Origin: VYFG01 sp965248685
Lineage (GTDB): Bacteria > Pseudomonadota > Gammaproteobacteria > Arenicellales > Poriferihabitantaceae
Reading direction: 5' to 3'
Length of the DNA stretch: 64,000 nt
Assembly: GCA_965248685.1 (NCBI GenBank)
Contig: CBDFKC010000003.1
Coordinates: 1-64,000 of the forward strand
In this document: in pieces, positions 1 through 8,871 of the stretch
How the letters are laid out: each line of letters starts with the position of its first letter
Numbering within the stretch: the stretch's first letter is position 1
The notes under the pieces: generated by a model
The model's input: the letters and a program-made list of their open reading frames with translations, nothing else
Told to the model about the DNA's origin: nothing
Database searches by the model: none
Program-made: the position numbers and the translations under genes

Positions 1-834
1 GCACGCGCCAGGCGGCCTTCACGTCAACGAATCCTTGCTGAGCAAAAGGCTTGAGCTTCTTGACATAATCTTCGTTTCCAAATGGAGGTTTGTGGAAGAA
101 GGAATCAAGAGTTGCTGGTGAAGACAAGGATTGAGCGACCGCATCGATCTGTTGTTGGGCGTCGTAGTACTTGAATTTCTTGATGTAAGCAAAGAATGCC
201 TCGTTCACTGCAACCTCGTAGCGAACGTAGCCCTTTTTCTGATCCACTAATGGGCCCGTGGAGTTGGGGTAGAAGTCAGGTTGGTTTAAGAACGGAGCGT
301 ACTCTAAGAATTCGCCTAAGTATTCGTCGAGTCCGCGCTCACTGGCGGGTAACGTTATCCGGTGTTTGCGGGATCATTCCAATTGGGATATTTGTCTCCC
401 CATTCATCTGGCGGCAAAAATATCTCGTGGGGCGTACGGTAAGTCTCCCAGACTGTAACAGGGAGTTCTCCATCCCCGGCACTATCTAGGATACTGGCCT
501 TAAGGTCAGGCTCGCCGCGGGTTGCCTCTTTGTCCCGCTTAGCTGGCCAGTTCAGTGCGATAAACGACTGCCACATGAAATCGTGGTATTGCTGCTGTTG
601 GTATTGCTGCTGTTGCTTTATTGGGGAAACGGGCCAAGAACAGAACTTTGGGGAGAGTTTGCCTATTGGCAGATAGTATCTTTTTGGGTTGGTATCATCA
701 CATATCCACGGACTATAACTTACACCGGCTACCAGCGGTTCCGGCTCCGATTGTGCCATGACCCATGAGGTCGGGATAAACAACACGACAATTAACAGTG
801 TGCACTTGAGCGCTTTCCTAAACCCCAATTTCAT
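1..834 (-). pseudogene. Frameshifted secreted protein, unknown function (runs off window)
   Basis: The reading frame opens at ATG 834 (a GTG lies just before it) with a signal peptide ending near VMAQ, then a glutamine-rich stretch from two CAGCAGCAATAC-type units at about 583-606, then a conserved-looking core (WQSFIALNWPA, VWETYRTPHEIF). The frame stops with TAA at 355. Reading one frame over from about 361 down to base 1 gives uninterrupted continuation (LPASERGLDEYLGEF, then GYVRYEVAVNEAFFAYIKKF), so a single-base indel near 355-361 splits the gene. The core resembles a conserved hypothetical exported protein found in many proteobacteria, without an assigned function. It could be a genuine pseudogene or a sequencing error; the C-terminus is outside the window. 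Confidence 0.6.
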
Positions 835-962
835 CACCTGATTCCTCCCTTAGTCCTTATCTATGATAGAAGATCATGCCCATACTCGTTGTAGTATTAA
901 CGACTGGGTGTACAAGAAGCATTAAATCTATGCTACTTGAATGACATCGCGGTGTCTACGTT

Positions 963-1103
963 GCAGACCATCAGCGACTGGAATGTCGCCGTATTAAAGC
1001 AGCCACACCCGGGGCGCTAGATCAGCTTGTTCAAACGATTAGTCATCGTATTGGCAGGTATCTGGAACGCGTTGCCCTGCTGGTTCGAGATGTTGATAGC
1101 TAG
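963..1103 (+). pseudogene. Remnant of an IS91-like (Y2) transposase C-terminus
   Basis: Translation from 963 to the TAG at 1101-1103 gives a fragment containing LVQTISHRIGRYLERVALL. This resembles the helix near the C-terminus of Y2/HUH transposases of IS91/ISCR-like elements (typical form SHRIARYLERQGLLERD). No other part of the transposase is seen upstream, so it is a short decayed remnant. It is on the opposite strand to the IS91-type element at about 6.4-8.8 kb and that element's transposase does not contain this segment, so it derives from a different element. Confidence 0.45.
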
Positions 1104-1104
1104 C

Positions 1105-1323
1105 CTACATACTACTTGCCACGAAATTCACATATCGGAAAAGTAAGATAGGAAATAAAGGGCGCGGCAACACATATACCTTGTTTAATTTTGAGGTCTT
1201 CAATGACCGCTTTCGCACTTCAATAGCATCCATCAAGATTCGACCAACGACTCTAATGTTTATGGTGCTGCCAGTCAGGTTTGTAAACCCATCGGGGGGG
1301 GGCAGCTTACCCAAAACAGTCAT
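1105..1323 (-). CDS. Small ORF sharing a module with the ORF at 8872-8997
   Basis: This 72-residue frame starts at ATG 1321-1323, overlapping the region just after the stop of the hydratase gene. Its N-terminus (MTV, then DGFTNLTGSTI) matches that of the 41-residue ORF at 8872-8997 (MTV, DGFTNTTGSSI), and the DNA is alike over about 70 bases, including a shared GATGGGTTTACAAAC core. The remainder is basic and resembles nothing I recognise. A run of nine G on the plus strand near 1292-1300 sits inside the module. It may be a real small gene, a decayed paralogue or a non-coding repeat. Confidence 0.25.
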   Translation of the reverse strand: MTVLGKLPPPDGFTNLTGSTINIRVVGRILMDAIEVRKRSLKTSKLNKVYVLPRPLFPILLFRYVNFVASSM

Positions 1324-2109
1324 TCAATCGAGCCGTAGGTTAACGCATCCAACTAACCCAAAGTCAGCAATTGCTAGGTCTCCTGGCTTCGCCCAATAGA
1401 TATCTGTGGCTGTCCCAGTATTCTGAACATGCCCTGCGGATATCTTCTTGCCATCACGAGTAACGGCGTTCACCAACCATACAAATGCGCCTAATGGGTC
1501 GCCCAGCACATTGGCTCCACTCCCTTGTCTTTCCACTTTACCGTTTATGCTCAAAGTTACCAATGTATTTATAAGATCAATCTCTCTCCATTCGCTAACC
1601 CCTTCTCCAATCACCAGAGCACCGTCAGTCCCATTATCAGCAATAACAGAGAAAACATCCTGATTGGGCCAGTTTTCTAGGTGTCCCGCGACGATCTCAA
1701 TTGCTGGACAGACCCGAACAATTGCGTCTTGTATGGTTTCTCTACTGTAAGGATAACCCTCTGGTGAAAAATCTCGATCGACAACAAATCCAAATTCACA
1801 CTCGAATACAATTGGCGGATATTTTGTTGGGTCTATCGTTGCTGGACTTTGATACAGGTGATCCGAGAGCAGATATGCGTAATAAGGTTCGTTCAATCCC
1901 AACAAGTTCTGGATAACGTCATTTGTACATGCACCAAACCAACCGCATGTATCTGCACCAAGCAGCTCAATAAAACGATCTTGTACAGCATAAGCTTCTT
2001 TCAAAGAGGTTGGGCGTAAATCCAAAGGGACCGATTCAATAACTGAGTTACTGATTCGGGCCGAAACCAGCAACTTCGCCGCATCCTCAATTTGTTGTTC
2101 TGTAACCAC
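1324..2109 (-). CDS. 2-oxopent-4-enoate hydratase-like protein (MhpD/XylJ family)
   Basis: The 261-residue product has the length and layout of the 2-keto-4-pentenoate hydratases of aromatic meta-cleavage pathways and their decarboxylase relatives in the fumarylacetoacetate hydrolase superfamily. Visible family features are the metal-site segment FECEFGFVVDRDF near residues 100-112, the following CPAIEIVAGHLENW segment, and ADNGTDGALVIGEG near 157-170. The cytosolic enzyme would hydrate 2-hydroxypenta-2,4-dienoate or a related enol. No other meta-cleavage gene is nearby; it stands alone among unrelated minus-strand genes and mobile elements, so its substrate is not fixed by context. The start at 2109 leaves the usual family N-terminal helix (EQQIEDAAKLLVSAR) intact. 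Confidence 0.8.
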   Translation of the reverse strand: MVTEQQIEDAAKLLVSARISNSVIESVPLDLRPTSLKEAYAVQDRFIELLGADTCGWFGACTNDVIQNLLGLNEPYYAYLLSDHLYQSPATIDPTKYPPIVFECEFGFVVDRDFSPEGYPYSRETIQDAIVRVCPAIEIVAGHLENWPNQDVFSVIADNGTDGALVIGEGVSEWREIDLINTLVTLSINGKVERQGSGANVLGDPLGAFVWLVNAVTRDGKKISAGHVQNTGTATDIYWAKPGDLAIADFGLVGCVNLRLD

Positions 2110-2459
2110 TTCAGTTCGTTTGGTTTTTCTTCAACTTGAAAATATTTGATACGTCCGTTATGAGTACAGACTGTGTGAAGATCCCGGCTTTGAAATCGAG
2201 GTTGGGATGGCTCGACACAATTATCCTCTATATTGTTAAAAAACCGCTCATCATCCTCCACTTCAATTATTGTATCGTCCGATTTGAATCTTTACGCCCC
2301 ATCAACCAATTTTAATTCGAGTTTTCACACAGTCTGAGTATCTCAGAGACAGATTGGAAAGTCGAGAATAGAACGTTTTGCTAGTCCGGTATCTAAGCAA
2401 GGCGACTGGCTCTGATTTGCCCATTAGAGACAGTCAGTTTGAGCACTTTATCGCGTTTC

Positions 2460-3098
2460 TTAAATTTTCTTGGCGACAACAAAATAACTAGATGCTCCTT
2501 TATAAATCTCTTCAGTTTCAATTGCCTGAAAATCTCCTTTTTCTATAAGGTCGTCTAACTCTGGGCTTTTAAGTCTTCTTATAGAAATTGGGATTACTCC
2601 GATTTTAGTCAATACACGAACAAGCTGAATTTGAATATTAACTAAAAATGACATCTTGCCTCGCAAGCAAGGTGTTACAGAAATAAATAACCCATCAGGA
2701 GTTAGCAATTCATGTGTTCTTTTAACAACTTTCTGGGGATCGGGCACTGTATGCAGCATATTGAACGCAAGAACCACGTCAAACGATTCATTTTTGTATC
2801 TACTATCAAAAATATCTGCATGATCAAAATTTACATTCTCAACTTTACTAACAACTGCTTTCTCTCTCGCAATTTCAATCATCTTGGATGATATATCAAT
2901 TGCATGAATCTCTTTCACTTGATCGGCAAATTCACATGAAGCTGTACCTGTCCCACATCCATAATCTAAAACAATATCGCTACTCTTGAGGTGCTTTTTA
3001 GTGTTGTCTCTAGACTTACTATGAATATATTCAAAACGCTCCTCTGTATTATCATAGTTTTTTGATACTCTATCCCAGAACTGTTCCGACTTATTCAT
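2460..3098 (-). CDS. Class I SAM-dependent methyltransferase
   Basis: The 212-residue product has a Rossmann-type methyltransferase domain. Motif I is VLDYGCGTGTAS (about residues 42-53), the acidic residue ending strand 2 lies in IHAIDIS, and VVLAFNMLHTVPD is the typical post-motif strand followed by a loop. This arrangement is that of Methyltransf_11/25 small-molecule methyltransferases. The substrate cannot be read from the sequence. The gene is AT-richer than the metabolic genes further right and lies alone between the hydratase gene and an IS1182 remnant, which fits horizontal acquisition. Confidence 0.82.
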   Translation of the reverse strand: MNKSEQFWDRVSKNYDNTEERFEYIHSKSRDNTKKHLKSSDIVLDYGCGTGTASCEFADQVKEIHAIDISSKMIEIAREKAVVSKVENVNFDHADIFDSRYKNESFDVVLAFNMLHTVPDPQKVVKRTHELLTPDGLFISVTPCLRGKMSFLVNIQIQLVRVLTKIGVIPISIRRLKSPELDDLIEKGDFQAIETEEIYKGASSYFVVAKKI

Positions 3099-3240
3099 TG
3101 ATAAAAAATAGCTAATATAAAGATACTAGTCAATGGCCGAAAAGAGTATGGTTCTGCCGGTCAACATTGTAAAGTCCCTCGACAAATTAGGTCGAACTAT
3201 TTTACCATCCAGAAGTTGAGGGCTATGCCCGTTCTTTGCC

Positions 3241-4884
3241 CAGAGTGTGTAAAAACGCGCTCGCTGGATTCGATGATTTTATAGTTAGTGCGCCGTATCC
3301 TAATTCTGGCTGTTATGAGTCCAACCGCGTATATTTTCCAATCATTGCGCGTTGCGAGGCGTTCTTGCCCATCTCAATAGAAAAATAAACCCTATAAAGG
3401 CCTTAATGGCCTCTACCAGTGACTTAACCCCTAAAATATTCATCACACGCTTCATGTTATAAGACAACACATGCAAGCTCATTTCTGTGCTGACGTGCTC
3501 AAGGGTTCTCATCTGAAAGTGCGTGGCTCCCATCCAGTGTTTTAGTGTTCCAAAGGGGTGTTCAACGGTCTGACTCCGAACTCGCATCATCTGTGGTTGG
3601 CGCGCTAAGCGCCGCTCTGCTTTGTCTAAAATAGCTTCATTCTCCCACCGAGTCACGCGTCTTTCTTTGCCAGGGGTACACTTGGATTTAAGCTCGCAGC
3701 TTTGGCAGTTCGAACTCCAATAGCGATTCAGTACTTGGCCTTTTTATATCGTTTTCATGCGCCATTTTAGCTTTTCACCCGCAGGACAACGATAAGCATC
3801 TTCAGTTGGAAGATACCGAAAGTCACTCTTATCGTACAACCCACGCGCCCGATTAGTCGACGTATGAGTTTTAGGTACATACGCACGAATACCTTGATCT
3901 TCGCAGGCCTTTATTTCTACCCCTTTATAATAGCCTTTATCAGCCAGCGCTTCTAAGTCGTCAACGCCCATTTGTTCGCGGGCTTTAATCGCCATAGAGA
4001 ACAATTGATCACGATCATTATTTTGTGTCGTCACTTCGTGAGTCACAATCAAATGATGCTCTGCATCAACGGCTGTTTGTACATTGTAGCCAACGATTCC
4101 GGTGCCTCTGCAACGCATTGATCTCGCATCTGGATCCGTCAGCGATAGTTGTTTATCAGGACGCTCCATTAACTGCCTTTCCAGTACTTTGAGGTTCTCA
4201 ACTTCCTGCTTCAAAGACGCTATTATCTCCTCCAATTGTTGGGTTTGATCATCCGCTGTTGGTTCTTCAATATCGACTCGATCCAGCCGAGCAAAATAGC
4301 GACTAATACTCAATTCGATTTCTTCTATGCGGCGTTTCATCTTCGCAGGGGTGAAGTTGCGATCTCGATTATTGTAGGCTTTGAATTTACTGCCATCAAT
4401 TGCTATCAACGCTTGGCTAAAAAGGTCTAGCTTCCTACACAACCTGACGAACTCCACACAAACTCTTTGGATCGCCTTACCGTTGCTACGGCGGAAGTTA
4501 GCAATGGTTTCGTAATCGGGTTGTAGTCGACCCAATAGCCACATCATCTCAATATTGCGACCCGTTTCCCTTTCCAGTCGTCGCGTGGATTGAATACGAT
4601 TGAGATAACCATAGATATACAGCTTGAGCATGGTTGACGGATGGTAAGCCGGTCGGCCTGTAGCCTTGGGTTGCATCCCTTGGAACCCAAGTCGTTCTAA
4701 ATCCAGCGCACCCACAAATGCTTCGATGGCTCTAACGGAATTATCTTCGTCAATGTAATCTTCTATTCGTTCGGGAAATAAGGTCGCTGTGTTCGTGATT
4801 CTCCTTCAACAAATCGTGTCATTGATCTTAACCATGGGGGAATGGTTAATTATAATTCATAACACGTTTTTACACAGCCTCTGC
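3241..4884 (-). mobile_element. Decayed IS1182-family insertion sequence
   Basis: The ends carry inverted sequences around TGTGTAAAAACG: CAGAG then TGTGTAAAAACGCG from 3241, and the complementary CGTTTTTACACAGCCTCTG near 4864-4883. They enclose a broken IS1182-type transposase gene on the minus strand. Exact termini and the target duplication are not certain because the outer bases are imperfectly paired. The element is about 1.64 kb, a normal size for the family. Confidence 0.65.
3342..4822 (-). pseudogene. IS1182-family transposase, frameshift plus internal stop
   Basis: Translation from ATG 4822 gives the typical IS1182 start MTRFVEGESRTQ. A one-base deletion near 4785 then shifts the frame; the correct frame resumes as TLFPERIEDYIDEDNSVRA and runs through the DDE domain (IAIDGSKFKA, GYNVQTAVDAEH, ALADKGYYKG). 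A TAA at 3744-3746 interrupts it in frame; beyond it the same frame continues with a Cys-rich segment (CQSCELKSKC) and the conserved C-terminus (TVEHPFGTLKHWMG, EMSLHVLSYNMKR). Two independent lesions mean no full-length transposase can be made. Confidence 0.85.
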
Positions 4885-4932
4885 CCTTTTCGGACGTCTA
4901 GCAATGATCGCGCACCTATCACTATCCCAACA

Positions 4933-5355
4933 TCATGCGTATCTAGGAATCGGAGCTAAGTCGGGCTCGATAAAAGCATTGCTTGCCCCATCTGAAAACA
5001 ATAGGTCTTTTGAATAGTGTGTCATCATAATTTTCGAATCGAGCATAATAGGATATTGATCGATAAAAGAATCACTTGAGGTAGAATGCCTCACCGTCTC
5101 CATAAAATGCCTGGTCGCTAATATCCACGCCCTTGTTATTGTTTCGTTATATACACTAGGACATACGCTATGGTATTTAAGATAATTCTGAATAGAATCT
5201 CTCATCGCCTGATGAGCTAAGTTCTCATCATATTGAGCAAGATAAATATAAGCTAGTCTTAGATGCTGCCGATGTTTGAACTCAGATTTCGGGAAAGCTC
5301 CTGATTCAAATTGTCTGCGAAACTCGTCATCTTCACTTGAAATTGAATGTGTCAT
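4933..5355 (-). CDS. Conserved hypothetical protein with HRQHLRLAYIYL motif
   Basis: The 140-residue, probably cytosolic protein has an acidic N-terminus, then FKHRQHLRLAYIYL near residues 26-39 and, after about 35 residues, YNETITRAWILATRHFME. A histidine-rich HRxHLRxA motif followed by a downstream ETxTxAW motif marks a small uncharacterised family that occurs alone or fused to other proteins; the histidines could bind metal, but that is inference. It has no signal peptide or membrane segment. The spacer between it and 5618-6214 contains one of the 73-bp palindromic repeats. Confidence 0.6.
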   Translation of the reverse strand: MTHSISSEDDEFRRQFESGAFPKSEFKHRQHLRLAYIYLAQYDENLAHQAMRDSIQNYLKYHSVCPSVYNETITRAWILATRHFMETVRHSTSSDSFIDQYPIMLDSKIMMTHYSKDLLFSDGASNAFIEPDLAPIPRYA

Positions 5356-5405
5356 AAATAGAGGCTCATTGGAGTTTTTGATGTGAATGACCGCTGAGGT
5401 TAAGG

Positions 5406-5478
5406 ATTGTTAGCCATCTGCGCAAATACTATCACATAGGTTTATCACGCCGCATTCTGTGCGCAGGTGGCTAATAAT
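5406..5478. repeat. 73-bp palindromic direct repeat, copy A
   Basis: The ends are imperfect 19-base inverted repeats: ATTGTTAGCCATCTGCGCA on the left, and the complement of ATTATTAGCCACCTGCGCA on the right (17 of 19 match). About 35 bases lie between the arms. A second copy of identical length lies at 6351-6423 in the same orientation, with roughly six differences. The pair brackets the gene at 5618-6214. Confidence 0.85.
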
Positions 5479-5617
5479 CGTACTTGAGTATACAACGAGC
5501 TTAGAGCAGACGGAACCACACAAGAAAATCGCAAGCTTTGTTCATTTTGCGGCGCTATGTCGCAAAGTTGCCCAGAACGGTCAGTCAGTGATGTCTTAAG
5601 ATTAGTCTAATGGTCGA

Positions 5618-6214
5618 TTAGAACGCGCTCAAACTATATTGTGCTAACGTAGCAGCGCTTGGTAACAAACAGTGCAAACTAGCACTATCCATTGGCTCAC
5701 CAGTCGCATCTGCACGCAGATTGACTGGTTCATATACAAATATGCCGCTTCGAGTAAAACCTGTTGAATGGGGATTGAAAGTAGTTACTAATGGAGCATT
5801 GAATCTTTCTGAGTTATAGATAATGCCGAGTGGGTCTCCCGTAAAAACAGTCCGATAAAACCTTCCAAAACAAGTAGTCCTGCTATTTGGATTTGGTTGC
5901 TGCGGATTGTCGTGAGTGGTGACTCCAATGTTAAACATAACGGTTCCATTAGCAGCTCTGATATTTCTCACTATAGCCCAGTCCACAGACATTGGGCAGA
6001 CTACAAACAATGACTTAGAATGATTATTAATAATGCCTGCCCGCGTCTTGGTAATAAACTGAGCCTGAGAGGAGTTGATAGCCGAACACTCCCACGCATG
6101 ATAACTGTACTCAGCCTCCAAAGCAGTTTCAGCCACCGCATATGGAGAATATGTAATGGTTGTTAACCCTAATCCTGCTGCAAAAATAATTTGCTTTAGT
6201 AAATTAATCTTCAT
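5618..6214 (-). CDS. Exported hypothetical protein flanked by palindromic repeats
   Basis: The 198-residue protein begins with a Sec signal peptide (MKINLLKQIIFAAGLGLTTI, cleavage probably after AVAET or nearby). The mature part has four cysteines (in WECSA, VVCPMS, TTCFGR and LHCLLP) that could form two disulfides, and beta-rich sequence such as SGIFVYEPVNLRA. I do not recognise a family. It lies between the two 73-bp palindromic repeats at about 140 bases from each, giving a cassette-like unit of about 945 bp. Confidence 0.6.
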   Translation of the reverse strand: MKINLLKQIIFAAGLGLTTITYSPYAVAETALEAEYSYHAWECSAINSSQAQFITKTRAGIINNHSKSLFVVCPMSVDWAIVRNIRAANGTVMFNIGVTTHDNPQQPNPNSRTTCFGRFYRTVFTGDPLGIIYNSERFNAPLVTTFNPHSTGFTRSGIFVYEPVNLRADATGEPMDSASLHCLLPSAATLAQYSLSAF

Positions 6215-6350
6215 GATACTTGCTGCTATGCACTAGTTTAAATTATCGATGTAGCGGTGACATGAAGCATTCAACTCGCCAACCCTACCATCCATAAAAC
6301 AAATTCATCAAGAAAATGTTTCATCTATCGACTGTCCGACTTGGTAAAGG

Positions 6351-6423
6351 ATTGTTAGCCATCTGCGCAGATACTATCCCATAGGATTATTACGCTGCAT
6401 TCTGAGCGCAGGTGGCTAATAAT
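6351..6423. repeat. 73-bp palindromic direct repeat, copy B
   Basis: This copy has the same length, orientation and terminal arms as 5406-5478, with the differences concentrated in the central loop. The flanks are also alike (GG-T/A-AAGG before, CGT after). Directly after it comes GTTC at 6424-6427 and then the left end of the IS91-type element, consistent with IS91 insertion at a GTTC/GAAC tetranucleotide beside the repeat. Confidence 0.8.
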
Positions 6424-6695
6424 CGTTCATGTGGGAAACGCGGGGCTTGAAGAGGTGCTATGGGGAAAGTATGGAGACTGGGTGGTCTGTTTCGTCGTGT
6501 TTAACGTTTTCTTATTTTTTGTAACAATCAGATTTTCTAATTGTCTGCGCCGATATCCAAGACAATGACAATTATTTTGATCTATTCTGGTTGGTTTTGA
6601 TTGGCTGATAGGGGAGATATCTGTCTCAGACCATGAGGTCTCCACGCCTCCACTAGGAAGCGATAATAGTTCAGCGCCTAGACTAATCAAGTATG

Positions 6696-7889
6696 TCAAC
6701 TTGGTGGTCCTCTTGGGTGGGGCCGATGCAGGCGTTCTAACGTTTCAATCACGATTAGTGATGTGCCACAAGTTCGGCACATGAATGCCGATGTGTACTC
6801 CGTTTTCTGTTGATCAGACGATGGGGCGGTATCCGTGTTCTGCTCACCCTGTTCCGTTGCTGCGTTAGTGTCGCCCAGCAATTGTCGAACACAGTGCAAG
6901 TTCTGCTTACGCTGATGGTTGGCAAACAAACCAAAGTGTCTAATTCGATGAAAGCGCGGCGGTAGAACATGCATCAGGAAACGTCGGATAAACTCGTCAG
7001 TAGAAAGACGCATCATCTTAAATCTCTCCACGTCCTTGGCCCGATAGTCTTTCCATGTAAAGGACACCGTTTGTCCATCATACTGTTTGATACGACTATT
7101 GGAGATCGCCACTCGATGGGTATAACGTGATAGATACCGGAGTACCGCACGCGGTCCTGAGAAGGGTTTCTTGGCATAGACAAACCAGCTGGTCTTCCGA
7201 ACAGGGCGAAGATAATTCTTGAATGCCTGTTCATCCCCTAAATCGGTCAGCCTGCCGTAAAACTTGAGCTGTGGATGCAAAGCAGTGAGTTGTTCCAGAA
7301 ACAACCGTCGAAACAGTTTAGACAGAACTTTGACGCATAAGAAATACCCTTGTTTACAGGGCTTCCACTGCCCTTGTTTGGTGAGACCACCTCCGGGCAC
7401 AATGCAATGTAAATGCGGGTGGTGTGTCAAGGCGGAGCCCCAGGTATGCAATACTGCCGTGACGCCAATGTCGGCACCCAGATGCTGAGGGTCTGCCGCA
7501 ATGAGACGGAGTGTTTGTGCCGTGACCTTGAACAATAAGTTATAGACTAATTGAGGGTTGTAATAAGCAATGTCACCGACCAAGGCCGGTAGCGTAAACA
7601 CGACATGATAGTAGTCGACCGGTAGCAGGTCTTGTTGTCGCGCCTCAAGCCATCGTTTGGCAGCGCTGCTTTGACACTTTGGGCAATGGCGGTTTCGACA
7701 AGAGTTATAGGCAATCTGCACCTCCTCGCATTCACGACAATGCAACACATGTCCGCCGAGGCCAGCAGAACGACATTGTTCAATGGCCGACATCGCTTTG
7801 AGTTGGCCGAGGCTCGCACTATGAGCCTGTCGCCATACGGGGCCCTGGTCGCGGAAGATATCCGCGACCTCCCACTGAGGCTGGATCAC
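6696..7889 (-). CDS. IS91-family Y2 (HUH) rolling-circle transposase
   Basis: The 397-residue protein has the full IS91 layout. An N-terminal zinc-binding region contains CRECEEVQIAYNSCRNRHCP and CQSS (about residues 50-75). The HUH motif lies in HHPHLHCIVPGGG (about 155-167), and the catalytic tyrosine pair is in YLSRYTHRVAIS. It would nick and rejoin single DNA strands in rolling-circle transposition. A C-terminal CRTCG pair near residue 372 may form a second zinc knuckle. It follows the recombinase gene by 11 bases and shows no frameshift, so it may be active. The downstream ORF over 6427-6699 has no recognisable content and probably overlies the oriIS end. Confidence 0.92.
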   Translation of the reverse strand: MIQPQWEVADIFRDQGPVWRQAHSASLGQLKAMSAIEQCRSAGLGGHVLHCRECEEVQIAYNSCRNRHCPKCQSSAAKRWLEARQQDLLPVDYYHVVFTLPALVGDIAYYNPQLVYNLLFKVTAQTLRLIAADPQHLGADIGVTAVLHTWGSALTHHPHLHCIVPGGGLTKQGQWKPCKQGYFLCVKVLSKLFRRLFLEQLTALHPQLKFYGRLTDLGDEQAFKNYLRPVRKTSWFVYAKKPFSGPRAVLRYLSRYTHRVAISNSRIKQYDGQTVSFTWKDYRAKDVERFKMMRLSTDEFIRRFLMHVLPPRFHRIRHFGLFANHQRKQNLHCVRQLLGDTNAATEQGEQNTDTAPSSDQQKTEYTSAFMCRTCGTSLIVIETLERLHRPHPRGPPS

Positions 7890-7900
7890 ACCGTTAGGGG

Positions 7901-8773
7901 TTACAACTTCAGATAGGCCAGCGGCCCTTTAATCTCCCGTAATCGGTTGGCGGCGACATGGCTATAACGCGCCGTACTTTCGAGCTTATTATGTCCTAAC
8001 AACACTTGAATAAACCGGATATCGACATGTTGTTCCAGCAGGTGAGTAGCAAAGGCATGACGCAGAGAATGGAGCGTCACTGCTTTGTTGACTTGTGCGG
8101 CTTTACGCGCACACTGAAACTCGCGACTGAGCTGGCGGGCCGACAGGGGGTTGATCGGATTGAGTCCTGGAAACAGCCAACCGCCGGGCAACTTCTGATG
8201 ATGTTGTGGTTCCTGCTGAATCCATTTATCTAACACCGTGAGTAACTCGGGGGACAGCATCGCATTACGGTCACGCCCGCCCTTGCCTTGTTCGACACGT
8301 AGAACCATCCGCTCTCTGTCGACATCAGTGACTTTAAGATGGGTGATTTCGCTGGCACGTAACCCGGCCCCGTAGGCGACGCTGAAGGCGGCTTGATAGC
8401 GCAAATCACCGGCACATTGGATCAGGCGGGTCACTTCTTCGATACTGAGTATCTCCGGTGTTTTCTGTGGCAGTGGTTGATGCCGTAACTTCCGGATTAA
8501 TTCCGGCCGGTCGAGGGTGGTGCCAAAGAAGAATTTGAGTCCTGAAACGCTCATATTAATCGAGCTAGGCGATTTACCTTGATGGCTAAGGTGAAGAAGA
8601 TATTGGCGTAAATCCTCGACCGTTGTCGTGGGTAGAGGCCGCTTTAGATACTTTGAAAACTGTGCAACGACGCGAATGTAATCCTTTTGGGTTTTCGCGC
8701 CGAGTTTACGCATGGTCATATCTTCGATCATACGTTGACGTAAAGGGCTGATAGGTTTGTTAGACTGGGTCAT
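7901..8773 (-). CDS. Tyrosine recombinase/integrase of the IS91-type element
   Basis: The 290-residue phage-integrase-family protein has a SAM-like N-terminal core-binding domain (about 10-95) and a C-terminal catalytic domain (about 105-285). The catalytic set is visible: Arg in GAGLRASEITHL, Lys in EQGKGGRDRNAML, HSLRHAFATHLL, LLGHNKLESTARYSH with the GH and the Tyr nucleophile. This protein class accompanies IS91-type transposases. It is upstream of and in line with the transposase, probably in one transcript. All catalytic residues are present. Confidence 0.92.
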   Translation of the reverse strand: MTQSNKPISPLRQRMIEDMTMRKLGAKTQKDYIRVVAQFSKYLKRPLPTTTVEDLRQYLLHLSHQGKSPSSINMSVSGLKFFFGTTLDRPELIRKLRHQPLPQKTPEILSIEEVTRLIQCAGDLRYQAAFSVAYGAGLRASEITHLKVTDVDRERMVLRVEQGKGGRDRNAMLSPELLTVLDKWIQQEPQHHQKLPGGWLFPGLNPINPLSARQLSREFQCARKAAQVNKAVTLHSLRHAFATHLLEQHVDIRFIQVLLGHNKLESTARYSHVAANRLREIKGPLAYLKL

Positions 8774-8871
8774 GGGTCTGTCTCCGTTAGTGTGGTTGTT
8801 GAAGTGTTGGAACTACAACATAAACACGGGACAGGCCCTGTTGGCTAATGCAATAACGATGAGGCGGGTAG

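Larger units (their letters stand above)
6428..8850 (-). mobile_element. IS91-type element with transposase and tyrosine recombinase
   Basis: Two adjacent minus-strand genes, a tyrosine recombinase followed by a Y2/HUH transposase, define this IS91 subgroup. The end downstream of the transposase (where IS91 elements carry oriIS) lies next to GTTC at 6424-6427, the tetranucleotide used by the family. The other end is less certain; a palindrome around ACAGGCCCTGT at 8831-8841 upstream of the recombinase may belong to the terminal structure. IS91 elements make no target duplication, so the limits are inferred. Confidence 0.65.

Noticed and set aside
583..768. Plus-strand leucine-rich ORF at 583-768
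   Set aside because: It is the antisense reading of the glutamine repeat in the frameshifted exported protein.
2001..2261. 86-residue ORF overlapping the start of the hydratase gene
   Set aside because: Most of it is a shadow of the hydratase frame; the unique N-terminal part matches nothing recognisable and has no ribosome-binding site.
5406..6423. Reading the 73-bp palindromes as integron attC sites
   Set aside because: The arms have GTT first and AAT last, opposite to attC, the GTTRRRY/RYYYAAC consensus is not met, and no integron integrase is in the window.
6427..6699. 90-residue ORF downstream of the IS91 transposase
   Set aside because: Low-complexity composition (Thr/Ser/Pro-rich end) and a position over the likely oriIS end of the element argue against a gene.
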